This document shows positions 1 through 5,945 of a stretch of 12,898 nucleotides of DNA, in pieces; positions within the stretch are counted from its first letter, which is position 1; every line of letters starts with the position of its first letter. Position numbers and translations under genes: made by a program. This stretch comes from 66-474 sp035717365. Lineage in GTDB: Bacteria; Pseudomonadota; Gammaproteobacteria; Xanthomonadales; Rhodanobacteraceae. The stretch covers positions 1 through 12,898 of the forward strand of contig DASTIS010000099.1 in NCBI GenBank assembly GCA_035717365.1, in the 5' to 3' direction. The notes under the pieces were generated by a model, which was not told the origin of the DNA, searched no databases, and worked only from the letters and a program-made list of their open reading frames with translations.

Positions 1-387
1 CAGCGCCAGCGCCGTGTCGTCGCCGGGTCCGACCAGGCGGCCATTGACTGCCGCGGCACCCGCCTGGGTGAGCAACTGCGCGACCTTGCCCTTGCCGGAT
101 TGCGCGCCGAGCGCCCCTTCGCGTGCCCGCGCGGCGATGACACCGGCCGGCGCCAGCGAAATCGGCGGCCCCGCGTTGAGTTCGGACTCCGCGGGCGTCA
201 ATTGACGCGGCGCCGGGCGCGTTCCCGCGGGCCCCCTGGCCACCGCGGCAGGGCGCGACTTCAACATCGTCGGCTCCACCTTCAGCGCCGACGGGAAGAA
301 TCGATATACCAGTGCAAACACCAGCAGCAACACGCCGATCGCGCCGCCGATCGCGTGTTGACGAGTGACGGTTTGGGGATTCGGCAT
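1..387 (-). CDS. Unrecognised membrane-anchored protein, 5' part only
   Basis: This reading frame is open from an ATG at 387-385 to the left window edge, giving 129 codons without a stop; the C-terminal part is missing. Residues about 12-31 form one hydrophobic segment (GVLLLVFALVYRFF core) after a short polar N-terminus, so a signal anchor or single inner-membrane helix is likely. Residues about 32-90 are rich in Pro, Ala and Arg and look like a flexible linker. The last visible residues (AAAVNGRLVGPGDDTALAL) look like the start of a helical, TPR-like region of the kind seen in some gammaproteobacterial envelope proteins, but that is only an impression. No strong Shine-Dalgarno precedes the ATG, so the start is uncertain. 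The gene diverges from rnd across an 89-base spacer. I do not recognise the family and assign no function. Confidence 0.6.
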   Translation of the reverse strand, partial: MPNPQTVTRQHAIGGAIGVLLLVFALVYRFFPSALKVEPTMLKSRPAAVARGPAGTRPAPRQLTPAESELNAGPPISLAPAGVIAARAREGALGAQSGKGKVAQLLTQAGAAAVNGRLVGPGDDTALAL

Positions 388-408
388 GCGGATTCGGGCG
401 CTGGCTGT

Positions 409-429
409 TATCGTGTACGGTTCACGATA
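409..429. repeat. Inverted repeat between divergent genes (possible operator)
   Basis: TATCGTG at 409-415 and CACGATA at 423-429 are perfect 7-bp inverted arms around a 7-base centre. They lie in the 89-base spacer between the leftmost minus-strand gene and rnd. The 21-bp dyad has the geometry of a dimeric-regulator site. Each arm also carries a TATCGT hexamer resembling a -10 box, but neither has a convincing -35 partner at 16-18 bases. The function is inferred from position only. Confidence 0.4.
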
Positions 430-476
430 GCAAACCGATGCGCAATGGGACACCAATTCAGGGGCAAACACGGACG

Positions 477-1562
477 ATGAGCGCGAACTGGATCGACCAC
501 GCGGGTTGCGTGCCGGTGCCGCCGGACCAGGACCCGGTCGGTCTGGACACCGAGTTCATGCGCCGCAACACCTTTTATCCGAAGCTTGCATTGGTGCAGG
601 CGGCGCACCGCGGCGAACGCTGGCTGGTCGATCCGCTGGCCTACGACGCCGGCGCGGACCTGCGCGCGCTTGTTGAGGGCCGCTGCTGCGTGATGCACAG
701 CGCGGGCGAAGACATGGAGGCGCTGGCTCCGTTGCTCGACGGCACGCCCGTGCAATTGTTCGACACCCAGATCGCGGCGGCGCTGTGCGGGATGGGTCCG
801 GGGCTCAGCTACCAGAAACTGGTGGCGGCGTTGCTGGGTGTCGACATTCCCAAGGACGAGACCCGGTCCGACTGGCTGCAACGTCCCCTCACCGCGAACC
901 AGCGCGAATACGCCGAGCAGGACGTTGCCTGGCTTGCCGAGCTGCACGGCAAGCTGTCCGAACGACTCACCCGTCTCGGCCGCCGCGAATGGCACGCGGA
1001 GGATTGCCGCCGGCTGGCGCAACGCGCCGACCGGCGCCGCAACGACACCGACCCCCAACCGCAGCGAAGCTTCCACGCCGCGCACGACTGGTCACCGGAA
1101 GCGCAGGCGCGACTGCGGCGGGTCCTGTTGTGGCGCGAAGACAGCGCCCGCAAGCTCGACAAGCCGCGGCCGTGGCTGCTGGACGACGCACACGCCCTGG
1201 CGCTGTCGCAACAGCCGCCATCCACGCCCCAGGCGTTGTTCGAACGGGTGAAGGGACAGCGCGCCCTGCGCGGGCCTCAACGCGCGGAACTGCTCGAGCT
1301 GTTGCACGCCGCCGCCTCGCCCAGGGAACTGGCCGCCCTGGCCCCGATCCCGCAGTCGCCCCGGGGCGAATTCAAACGCGCCGTCGACGCGATGCGAACG
1401 GTCGTGCAGTCCACCGCCGCGAAACTCGACGTGCCGGCGGGGTTGCTCGGCCCGCGCCGCCTGATCGAGGAATTCGCCGTGACCCGGCAGTGGCCGGAAG
1501 GATTGCAGGGCTGGCGCAAGACGCTGCTGGAGTCGGAGATCGCACCGCTGTTGCCGGCGTGA
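477..1562 (+). CDS. rnd: Ribonuclease D
   Basis: This is a 3'-5' exoribonuclease of the DEDDy family that trims tRNA 3' ends and other small stable RNAs in the cytoplasm. All three exonuclease motifs are visible in the 361-residue protein: Exo I DTEF (residues 24-27), Exo II HSAGEDMEAL followed by LFDTQ (74-98, Asp96), and Exo III YAEQD (145-149, Tyr145 and Asp149). After the nuclease fold, residues about 205-285 (RRVLLWREDSARKLDKPRPW and on) match the HRDC domain found after the nuclease in RNase D. The length is close to E. coli RNase D (375). I chose ATG 477 because the protein then starts with the family-like MSANWID; an in-frame ATG at 438 would add 13 residues but has no ribosome site, while an AGGGG lies 12 bases before 477. 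A tRNA gene follows 129 bases downstream, which fits the role but may be coincidence. Confidence 0.93.
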   Translation: MSANWIDHAGCVPVPPDQDPVGLDTEFMRRNTFYPKLALVQAAHRGERWLVDPLAYDAGADLRALVEGRCCVMHSAGEDMEALAPLLDGTPVQLFDTQIAAALCGMGPGLSYQKLVAALLGVDIPKDETRSDWLQRPLTANQREYAEQDVAWLAELHGKLSERLTRLGRREWHAEDCRRLAQRADRRRNDTDPQPQRSFHAAHDWSPEAQARLRRVLLWREDSARKLDKPRPWLLDDAHALALSQQPPSTPQALFERVKGQRALRGPQRAELLELLHAAASPRELAALAPIPQSPRGEFKRAVDAMRTVVQSTAAKLDVPAGLLGPRRLIEEFAVTRQWPEGLQGWRKTLLESEIAPLLPA

Positions 1563-1582
1563 TCGCATGAACGGTTTGCTGC

Positions 1583-1611
1583 TTGGCGGAACCCTGGGTT
1601 CCCGTTACCAT
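1583..1611 (+). promoter_or_regulatory. Likely sigma-70 promoter of the tRNA-Ala gene
   Basis: TTGGCG (1583-1588) and TACCAT (1606-1611) are separated by exactly 17 bases and each matches its consensus hexamer at 4 of 6 positions. The sequence after the -10 (ACGCGGC) is a GC-rich discriminator, as is usual for stable-RNA promoters under stringent control. The predicted start near 1618 gives a leader of about 74 bases before the tRNA. The spacer contains a perfect palindrome, listed separately. The assignment is by inspection only. Confidence 0.5.
1588..1602. repeat. Perfect palindrome in the tRNA promoter spacer
   Basis: GGAACCC-T-GGGTTCC is a perfect 7-bp dyad around a single base. It starts 26 bases after the rnd stop codon and lies between the proposed -35 and -10 boxes of the tRNA promoter. 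It could be an operator, or a transcript-end structure for rnd; no T-run follows, and a one-base loop could not close as a simple RNA hairpin without opening inner pairs. Confidence 0.4.
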
Positions 1612-1643
1612 ACGCGGCTCGCGCAACGAAGCGTCTCCGCAAG

Positions 1644-1660
1644 GGAGCCACAGCGGCTCC
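1644..1660 (+). other. Small stem-loop in the tRNA leader
   Basis: GGAGCC (1644-1649) pairs with GGCTCC (1655-1660) around a 5-base ACAGC loop, between the proposed promoter and the tRNA. It may be a processing element of the 5' leader. Six GC-rich pairs can arise by chance at this base composition. Confidence 0.25.
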
Positions 1661-1691
1661 GGGATGGGCCGACGCGCGACCGACACCACGT

Positions 1692-1767
1692 GGGGCTGTA
1701 GCTCAGCTGGGAGAGCGCTGCGTTCGCAATGCAGAGGTCAGGGGTTCGATCCCCCTCAGCTCCACCA
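1692..1767 (+). tRNA. tRNA-Ala (anticodon CGC)
   Basis: A complete 76-base cloverleaf can be drawn. The acceptor stem GGGGCTG (1692-1698) pairs with CAGCTCC (1757-1763) and includes the G3-U70 wobble, the alanine identity signal. The D arm contains AGCTCAGCTGGGAGAGC. The anticodon stem CTGCG/TGCAG closes the loop TTCGCAA, giving anticodon CGC, which reads the Ala codon GCG. The T arm is GGGGTTCGATCCCC, and the CCA end is encoded. GCG is frequent in the neighbouring genes, so a dedicated CGC isoacceptor suits the codon use. Confidence 0.97.
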
Positions 1768-1802
1768 ATTCCCATCCCGCACCGCCTGGAATTTGCCGGC
1801 GC

Positions 1803-1829
1803 AAAAAAACAGTCCCCGTTTCCGGGGAC
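1803..1829 (-). terminator. Rho-independent terminator of the PEP-CTERM gene
   Basis: Read on the minus strand, GTCCCC (1829-1824), a 6-base loop and GGGGAC (1817-1812) form a 6-bp GC-rich stem. One base and a G later comes a run of seven T (1809-1803). This lies 38 bases past the stop of the minus-strand PEP-CTERM gene and is a typical intrinsic terminator. On the plus strand the same hairpin is followed only by CGTTTC, so it would be a weak terminator for the tRNA transcript. Confidence 0.75.
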
Positions 1830-1867
1830 CGTTTCAGGTATCGGTTCGTGCAAGCGTGGGTCGTTGT

Positions 1868-2548
1868 CTAAGGTGTGTCGCCCTGCCGTGCCCCCCGGCG
1901 ACGCTGTTGCCAGCCATAGCCGATGCCGAGCGCAAGCAGCCCGAGCCCGAACAACCCCAACCCACCCGGCTCGGGAACGGCCACGGATACGGTCACGAGG
2001 GCGGGATCCGGCATGTTGACGAAGTCGGTGTAAAGCCAGAAGTTCGAACCGTTCTGGAGCGACGGATCCGTGAAGTACGTAATCTTGAGCCGGTCTTCGG
2101 CCGATACCGTGCCGTGACAGGTGTTGGTGGAAGAAAAGCCGGGCACATTCGGGGCAACGGCATCGCAAGTCAGCACGTCGGTCTGGTCAAGCGACCCCCC
2201 CTCCGGGATCGTGAACTCGAACGTGAACTTGTTGACCGATGTCTGGGTGACGTTGTTCATCCACAGGCACCAGCTGAATGTCGGTGGAGGTGTCTGTGTG
2301 GGAATGCCTTGGGTGGAACAAGGCAGGAACGTCACCTGGTACGCCGGTTCGCCGAGGGTGAAGATGTTGCACGCCTGGTTGCTGGTGACGACAGTGAGAC
2401 CGTCGCAGATGTAATTGTTCGGCGGCGGCGGCTGCAACGTAATGAGTGGGGGTGGGTCCGCAATGCGTATGCGAACCGCGAGTGCGTCCGGCACCACCAA
2501 CATGGCCAGCACGATCGCCGAGAGGGCCAGGAACAGATAGCGCTTCAT
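1868..2548 (-). CDS. PEP-CTERM sorting domain protein, secreted, six cysteines
   Basis: The 226-residue protein has a signal peptide (residues 1-24, MKRY then a hydrophobic core, ending ALA) and a C-terminal PEP-CTERM tripartite signal: VPEP at 191-194, a Gly/Leu-rich membrane helix at about 195-213, and the basic cluster RRR at 216-218. In this family an exosortase (EpsH/XrtA-like) removes the tail and places the protein on the surface or in the exopolysaccharide matrix. The mature part has proline-rich patches (30-45, 83-90) and six cysteines (48, 60, 77, 94, 128, 144), a number that would allow three disulfides. No catalytic motif is recognised. The frame can be extended 31 codons upstream, but MKRY begins a clean signal peptide and leaves room for the sigma-54 promoter, so I chose ATG 2548. 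No exosortase gene lies in the window. The molecular role is unknown. Confidence 0.88.
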   Translation of the reverse strand: MKRYLFLALSAIVLAMLVVPDALAVRIRIADPPPLITLQPPPPNNYICDGLTVVTSNQACNIFTLGEPAYQVTFLPCSTQGIPTQTPPPTFSWCLWMNNVTQTSVNKFTFEFTIPEGGSLDQTDVLTCDAVAPNVPGFSSTNTCHGTVSAEDRLKITYFTDPSLQNGSNFWLYTDFVNMPDPALVTVSVAVPEPGGLGLFGLGLLALGIGYGWQQRRRGARQGDTP

Positions 2549-2624
2549 CGTTGGGATACCCCTGTGTTTTCGATTTTGGCTGCGAAACCGCGACGTCGGG
2601 CGCATGCTCTTTGCCACGCCTACC

Positions 2625-2640
2625 TGCACGCCGCGTGCCA
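2625..2640 (-). promoter_or_regulatory. Sigma-54 (RpoN) promoter for the PEP-CTERM gene
   Basis: On the minus strand the sequence is TGGCACGCGGCGTGCA. Compared with the RpoN consensus TGGCACG-N4-TTGCA it has one mismatch (G for the first T of the -12 element), and the invariant GG and GC are separated by exactly 10 bases. The predicted start near 2614 gives a leader of about 66 bases before ATG 2548. Upstream DNA is AT-rich, as expected where IHF or an enhancer-binding protein acts. RpoN together with the PrsK/PrsR two-component pair is known to control PEP-CTERM genes in other bacteria, which supports the reading. Confidence 0.75.
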
Positions 2641-2701
2641 AATCGTAAATCGTTGTTTTTATTTATGTTGCGTAGGAGCCGTTCATCAAAATTGTAAATT
2701 T
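2640..2701. repeat. Two similar AT-rich 13-mers upstream of the sigma-54 promoter
   Basis: AAATCGTAAATCG (2640-2652) and AAATTGTAAATTT (2689-2701) agree at 10 of 13 positions and lie 49 bases apart. The distal copy is about 75-87 bases upstream of the predicted start, a usual distance for an activator site. The proximal copy abuts the -24 element. They could be regulator sites or simply A-tract DNA. Confidence 0.25.
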
Positions 2702-2902
2702 ATTCGACGGTTGGGCCTCGCGTGAGCGTCGGAATGCGGTTCAACACGATGTTTTTACACCGCTTTCCCACCCAGGCGATGCCAGGACAAGGTGTAAGCC
2801 CCCCCGACAGCCACGGGTGTATCGCCACGGCGCGCGTTGGACGGTGAGGCGACTTGCCCGAACCGGGCGCCCGTCCTGTCACGGCAATCCGTGCCCGACT
2901 GG

Positions 2903-4735
2903 TCAGGTCCCGCCTGGGGAGACCGCAGCCGCCACCGGCTGTCCCGGCAGGGGCAGCCCCGCCTGCCTGCACAAGGCGGCGAAGCGCGGATCATTCTCGT
3001 AAGGACGCAGGAAAGGATCGGTCAACAGGACGAATCCCGGATCGCGCTGGGTCCAGGCGCGCTGCAGCCATTCGAACATCTCGTCCGGCTGCTTGCGCAG
3101 CGCATACAGGTCGGCGACGTTGTAAGGCTGATCCTTTCCGTTCTTGGCGATGTAGTCGTGCAAGGCCGCGTCGGCCTGCTTGCGGTCGTGGCCGATTTGT
3201 TGCGCCATCGCCCGTATCCACGGGCCGTACACCGGGTCGGTTTCCTCTTTGGCGTCGCGCACCGCGGCAGTGGCATCGCCACGCAGGATGCCGACCTCCG
3301 CCAGGATCATGTGCAGACCCGGAAAACCGGGATGCAAAACCAGGGCCTTGCGGATGGCCTGTTCGGCGGCATCGAGTTGATGTTGCGCCAGCAGGACGCT
3401 GGCAAGGCTGACGTAGAAGCCGGTGCGCAGCGGATCGGCGGCAATCGCCTGGCGGAACAGTTCGGCGGCCGGTCGCGACTGTCCCACCGTGGACAGTCCG
3501 TGAGCCAGGAAAAACGTTGCCGTGGCATCGTTCGGCGCCAGCTCATGGGCGCGCTTGTACTCGGCCAGCGCACCCACCGGGTCGTTGTTGACCACTTCCA
3601 GCAGGTACCCGCGGTCCCTGTGGGTAAACGCCGCGTCCGGCGCCAGCAGCCGCTCCTTGTCGGCCGCCTCGCGCGCCTGCGCGTAGACCTGCAGGCGTGC
3701 ATCGCCTGTCAGGAATCCCACCCCCAGGTTGATCGAAGCGTTGGACAGCAGGCCCCAGACGAAAGCGTAATTCGGCTCGAGCTCGAGGGCTTGCCGAAAC
3801 AGTGCGATGCCCTGGCGATAATCCGATTCGGTTCCGCGCCGCGTGAGGTCGCGGCCCTGCAGCATGAGTTGGTAGGCCTTGATGTTGCCGCCGGGCGGTT
3901 TGTCGCTGGACACGATTGCATGACCCAGCAGTTTGATCTTGAGCGCCTCCGCCACGGCCTGCCCGATCTTCGACTGGATCGCGAACACGTCATTCAATTT
4001 TTCGTTGTAACTGTGTGACCAGATGCTGGCGCCGTCCGACGCGCGAATCATGCCGACCGTGACACGAATGTTGTTCCCCTGCTGGAACACCGCGCCCTGG
4101 ATCAGGTGGGCCACGCCCAGTGCCACGCCAATTTGCGCCGGGGTGTCCTTGGAATCACGGAATTTGAAGCTGGAGTACCTGCCAATCACCTTCAATCCGT
4201 TGATCTGGGTGAGCTCGGAGATCAGCTCCTCGGACATGCCATCGGAAAAGTATTGTTGCTTGGGATCGCCGCTGTCGTTGCTGAGCGGCAGCACCGCCAC
4301 GGACTGTTGCGGCAACTTGGCCAGTTCGGCGGCGAGGACCTTGGCATCGGCGGCGCTGGCAACGCTGGTGGCATCGCGGCGCACCACGAACTGGTTGGTG
4401 GCCAGCATCACGACGGCCACCGCAAGAATGCCGATGATCCAGAAATCGAGCTTGCGGTCGGTCCGACGCGAGCCCGGATCGGACTCGCTGGTCTCGCTCT
4501 CGCGCTTCAGCCCGGCCGGTGTGAACTCGAAAAACCAGGCGAATGCGATCCAGAGCGGGAACCCGACAATTGCGGCGACCAGGAACCAGCGCGTGACCCA
4601 TTCCGGCGCGCCGACCGAGGGCCCCAGTTGCGCGATACCCTGCGCCAAAGCCCACGCGGCGGCGATGTACAGCGCCCCCGCGCGCAGCACGTTGCGGCGC
4701 TTGAGTTCTTCGAACAACCCGCGCATACCCGCCAC
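2903..4735 (-). CDS. Three-helix membrane protein with TolB-N-like domain and TPRs
   Basis: The 610-residue protein begins with MAGMRGLFEELKRRNVLRAG, the N-terminus of a proteobacterial family often annotated as TPR or CadC/adenylate-cyclase-like membrane proteins. Hydrophobic segments at about 20-40, 49-70 and 98-118 give three membrane helices. Residues about 144-265 (SVAVLPLSNDSGD, QYFSDGMSEELISELTQ, GAVFQQGNNIRVTV) resemble the TolB amino-terminal/FlgO-like domain, which in relatives follows a DNA-binding or cyclase domain; neither is present here. Residues about 285-595 are tetratricopeptide repeats, for example YRQGIALFRQALELEPNYAF and EQAIRKALVLHPGFPG. A scaffold or signalling role is inferred. 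The start is GTG 4735, backed by AAGGTGA; ATG 4726 (three codons in) is the alternative. The gene lies 154 bases past ispA on the same strand with a hairpin between, so co-transcription is uncertain. Confidence 0.85.
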   Translation of the reverse strand: MAGMRGLFEELKRRNVLRAGALYIAAAWALAQGIAQLGPSVGAPEWVTRWFLVAAIVGFPLWIAFAWFFEFTPAGLKRESETSESDPGSRRTDRKLDFWIIGILAVAVVMLATNQFVVRRDATSVASAADAKVLAAELAKLPQQSVAVLPLSNDSGDPKQQYFSDGMSEELISELTQINGLKVIGRYSSFKFRDSKDTPAQIGVALGVAHLIQGAVFQQGNNIRVTVGMIRASDGASIWSHSYNEKLNDVFAIQSKIGQAVAEALKIKLLGHAIVSSDKPPGGNIKAYQLMLQGRDLTRRGTESDYRQGIALFRQALELEPNYAFVWGLLSNASINLGVGFLTGDARLQVYAQAREAADKERLLAPDAAFTHRDRGYLLEVVNNDPVGALAEYKRAHELAPNDATATFFLAHGLSTVGQSRPAAELFRQAIAADPLRTGFYVSLASVLLAQHQLDAAEQAIRKALVLHPGFPGLHMILAEVGILRGDATAAVRDAKEETDPVYGPWIRAMAQQIGHDRKQADAALHDYIAKNGKDQPYNVADLYALRKQPDEMFEWLQRAWTQRDPGFVLLTDPFLRPYENDPRFAALCRQAGLPLPGQPVAAAVSPGGT

Positions 4736-4737
4736 GT

Positions 4738-4745
4738 GTCACCTT
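4738..4745 (-). promoter_or_regulatory. Ribosome binding site favouring the GTG start of the TolB/TPR gene
   Basis: AAGGTGAC (minus strand) ends two bases before GTG 4735. Because GGTGA pairs with the distal part of the anti-Shine-Dalgarno, this short gap is appropriate. The same site would sit about 13 bases from ATG 4726, which is long. Confidence 0.4.
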
Positions 4746-4848
4746 GGTCTTCCCGCCGGCACCCCGCCGGCCTCCGCCTGTTGCAGTGTGAACAATCACG
4801 CGGTGGGGCGCAACCCGCCGGAGCCATTTCCACAGAAGGAGTCGGGCC

Positions 4849-4888
4849 CGTCGAGCGCGCGATGCAGCGGGCGCCGCGGCGCTCGACG
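4849..4888 (-). other. Strong GC hairpin at the 3' end of ispA
   Basis: CGTCGAGCGC (4849-4858) and GCGCTCGACG (4879-4888) are perfect 10-bp inverted arms around a 20-base GC-rich loop. The stem begins one base past the ispA stop codon on the minus strand. No T-tract follows, so it is not a classic intrinsic terminator. It may protect the mRNA 3' end or act with Rho. Confidence 0.5.
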
Positions 4889-4889
4889 C

Positions 4890-5774
4890 TCACCGATCGC
4901 GGTGCACGATGTAGCGGGCCATCCAGTGCAGCGGCTCCGCCGCATCGTCGAAACGATCCAGCGCAGCCAGTGCTTCGGCATACAACGCATCCGCGCGCCG
5001 ACGGGCCGCATCGATCCCCATCAGCCCCGGATACGTCGCCTTGCCGCGCGCGGCGTCGGCGCCCCGGGTCTTGCCGGTGAGCGCCTGGTCGCCCTCGACG
5101 TCCAGGACATCGTCCTTGATCTGGAACGCAAGGCCGATGTTCCCGGCATAGCGTTCCAGCGCCTCGCAGACTCCATCCGGCGACTCCGATGCCGCGCAAC
5201 ACGGCATCGTCACCGCGGCGCGGATCAGGGCGCCGGTCTTGTCCCGATCCAGTGCCTCGAGATCGGCAGTGTCCAGTTGGTGGCCTTCGGCTTCCAGGTC
5301 GACGGCCTGCCCGCCGGTCATGCCGAGCGAACCGGTGGCGCCCGCAAGGATCGCGATCATCCCCAGGCGTTCGGCCGGATCGCGTCGCCCGTCGCCCGCC
5401 AGGATCTCGAAAGCCCGCGTCTGCAACGCGTCACCCGCGAGGATCGCCAGCGCGACGCCGAAAGCCTTGTGGGTGGACGGCCGGCCGCGCCGCAACGCGT
5501 CGTCGTCCATCGCCGGCAGGTCGTCGTGGACCAGCGAGAATGCATGCACGCACTCGACCGCGCACGCGGCGTCGTCGAGCCGCGCCGCGTCGACACCCAG
5601 CAGTTCGCCCGTCGCATAACACAACAGCGCGCGAACCCGCTTGCCGCCACCGAGTACCGAATAACGCATGGCGTGGTGCAGCGAGGCGGGTCGGATATCC
5701 TCGGCGGGCAGACGCGCGTCCAGCGCACGTTCGACGCGTTCGCGATAATCGGCCACGCGGTCGGCGAAAGACAT
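4890..5774 (-). CDS. ispA: Farnesyl diphosphate synthase (short-chain polyprenyl synthase)
   Basis: This soluble enzyme condenses IPP with DMAPP and then GPP to give farnesyl diphosphate, the substrate of the divergently encoded squalene synthase. The 294-residue protein shows the family motifs in order: GGGKRVRALL (42-51), first aspartate-rich motif DDLPAMDDD (84-92), TGGQAVDLEAEG (153-164), RDKTGALIRAAV (177-188), second aspartate-rich motif QIKDDVLD (218-225), and KATYPGLMG (245-253). Two residues between the first Asp pair and the next is the bacterial FPP type; GPP or GGPP products cannot be excluded by eye. Length matches E. coli IspA (299). ATG 5774 is chosen because it has AGGAG 10 bases upstream and gives the usual N-terminus; ATG 5804 is in frame but would lie only about 12 bases from the predicted transcription start. 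Confidence 0.93.
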   Translation of the reverse strand: MSFADRVADYRERVERALDARLPAEDIRPASLHHAMRYSVLGGGKRVRALLCYATGELLGVDAARLDDAACAVECVHAFSLVHDDLPAMDDDALRRGRPSTHKAFGVALAILAGDALQTRAFEILAGDGRRDPAERLGMIAILAGATGSLGMTGGQAVDLEAEGHQLDTADLEALDRDKTGALIRAAVTMPCCAASESPDGVCEALERYAGNIGLAFQIKDDVLDVEGDQALTGKTRGADAARGKATYPGLMGIDAARRRADALYAEALAALDRFDDAAEPLHWMARYIVHRDR

Positions 5775-5784
5775 CGGGTCGGGG

Positions 5785-5789
5785 CTCCT
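5785..5789 (-). promoter_or_regulatory. Ribosome binding site deciding the ispA start
   Basis: AGGAG on the minus strand lies 10 bases before ATG 5774. It supports the shorter protein beginning MSFADRV over the in-frame ATG at 5804. Confidence 0.5.
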
Positions 5790-5822
5790 GCGGGACGGGG
5801 CCATGGAAGACCCTGGTGCGCG

Positions 5823-5852
5823 AGCCTAGCGACCGCCCATTGCGCGTGTCAA
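5823..5852 (-). promoter_or_regulatory. Likely sigma-70 promoter of ispA
   Basis: On the minus strand a perfect TTGACA (5852-5847) is followed after 18 bases by TAGGCT (5828-5823), which matches the -10 consensus at 3 of 6 positions including the key TA and final T. Transcription would start near 5816, about 42 bases before ATG 5774. The box lies in the 171-base spacer shared with the divergent hopanoid operon; I found no equally clear plus-strand promoter there. Confidence 0.5.
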
Positions 5853-5930
5853 AGCCTCCAGGCCACGACTTCCACCTGATCTTCACGGACAATTGATAGG
5901 ATCAGCAGGTGACCGGATGGCAATGCGCCG

Positions 5931-5936
5931 AAGGAG
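5931..5936 (+). promoter_or_regulatory. Ribosome binding site of the squalene synthase gene
   Basis: AAGGAG lies 9 bases before ATG 5946. It is the strongest Shine-Dalgarno of the operon and marks the likely first gene. Confidence 0.6.
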
Positions 5937-5945
5937 ACAAGCAGG

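Larger units (their letters stand above)
2549..2902. other. Intergenic region upstream of the PEP-CTERM gene
   Basis: These 354 bases lie between two minus-strand genes. They hold the sigma-54 promoter (2625-2640) and an AT-rich patch (about 2640-2710) that contrasts sharply with the GC-rich surroundings. A small CACGG-CAAT-CCGTG hairpin (2880-2893), just beyond the 3' end of the TolB/TPR gene, has no T-tract. I see no convincing protein-coding frame or RNA gene in 2715-2902. Confidence 0.6.

Noticed and set aside
1812..1829. Terminator of the tRNA-Ala transcript on the plus strand
   Set aside because: The hairpin is followed only by CGTTTC in that direction. The T-tract is on the other side, so it is listed as the minus-strand terminator only.
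1583..2725. A 380-codon plus-strand open frame across the tRNA and the PEP-CTERM gene
   Set aside because: It would run through a tRNA gene and its terminator, and the overlapped minus-strand protein has a signal peptide and a full PEP-CTERM tail.
2837..4018. A 393-codon plus-strand open frame antisense to the TPR region
   Set aside because: The minus-strand frame has regular TPR periodicity and a complete domain order. The plus-strand product is unrecognisable.
4023..5879. A 618-codon plus-strand open frame over the TolB/TPR and ispA genes
   Set aside because: It lies antisense to two genes with clear family motifs. The translation is low-complexity and rich in Arg, Ala and His without recognisable domains, as expected for a shadow frame in GC-rich DNA.
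5880..5945. A sigma-70 promoter for the hopanoid operon near TAGGAT (about 5896-5901)
   Set aside because: No hexamer resembling TTGACA lies 16-18 bases upstream, so I did not list it as a feature.
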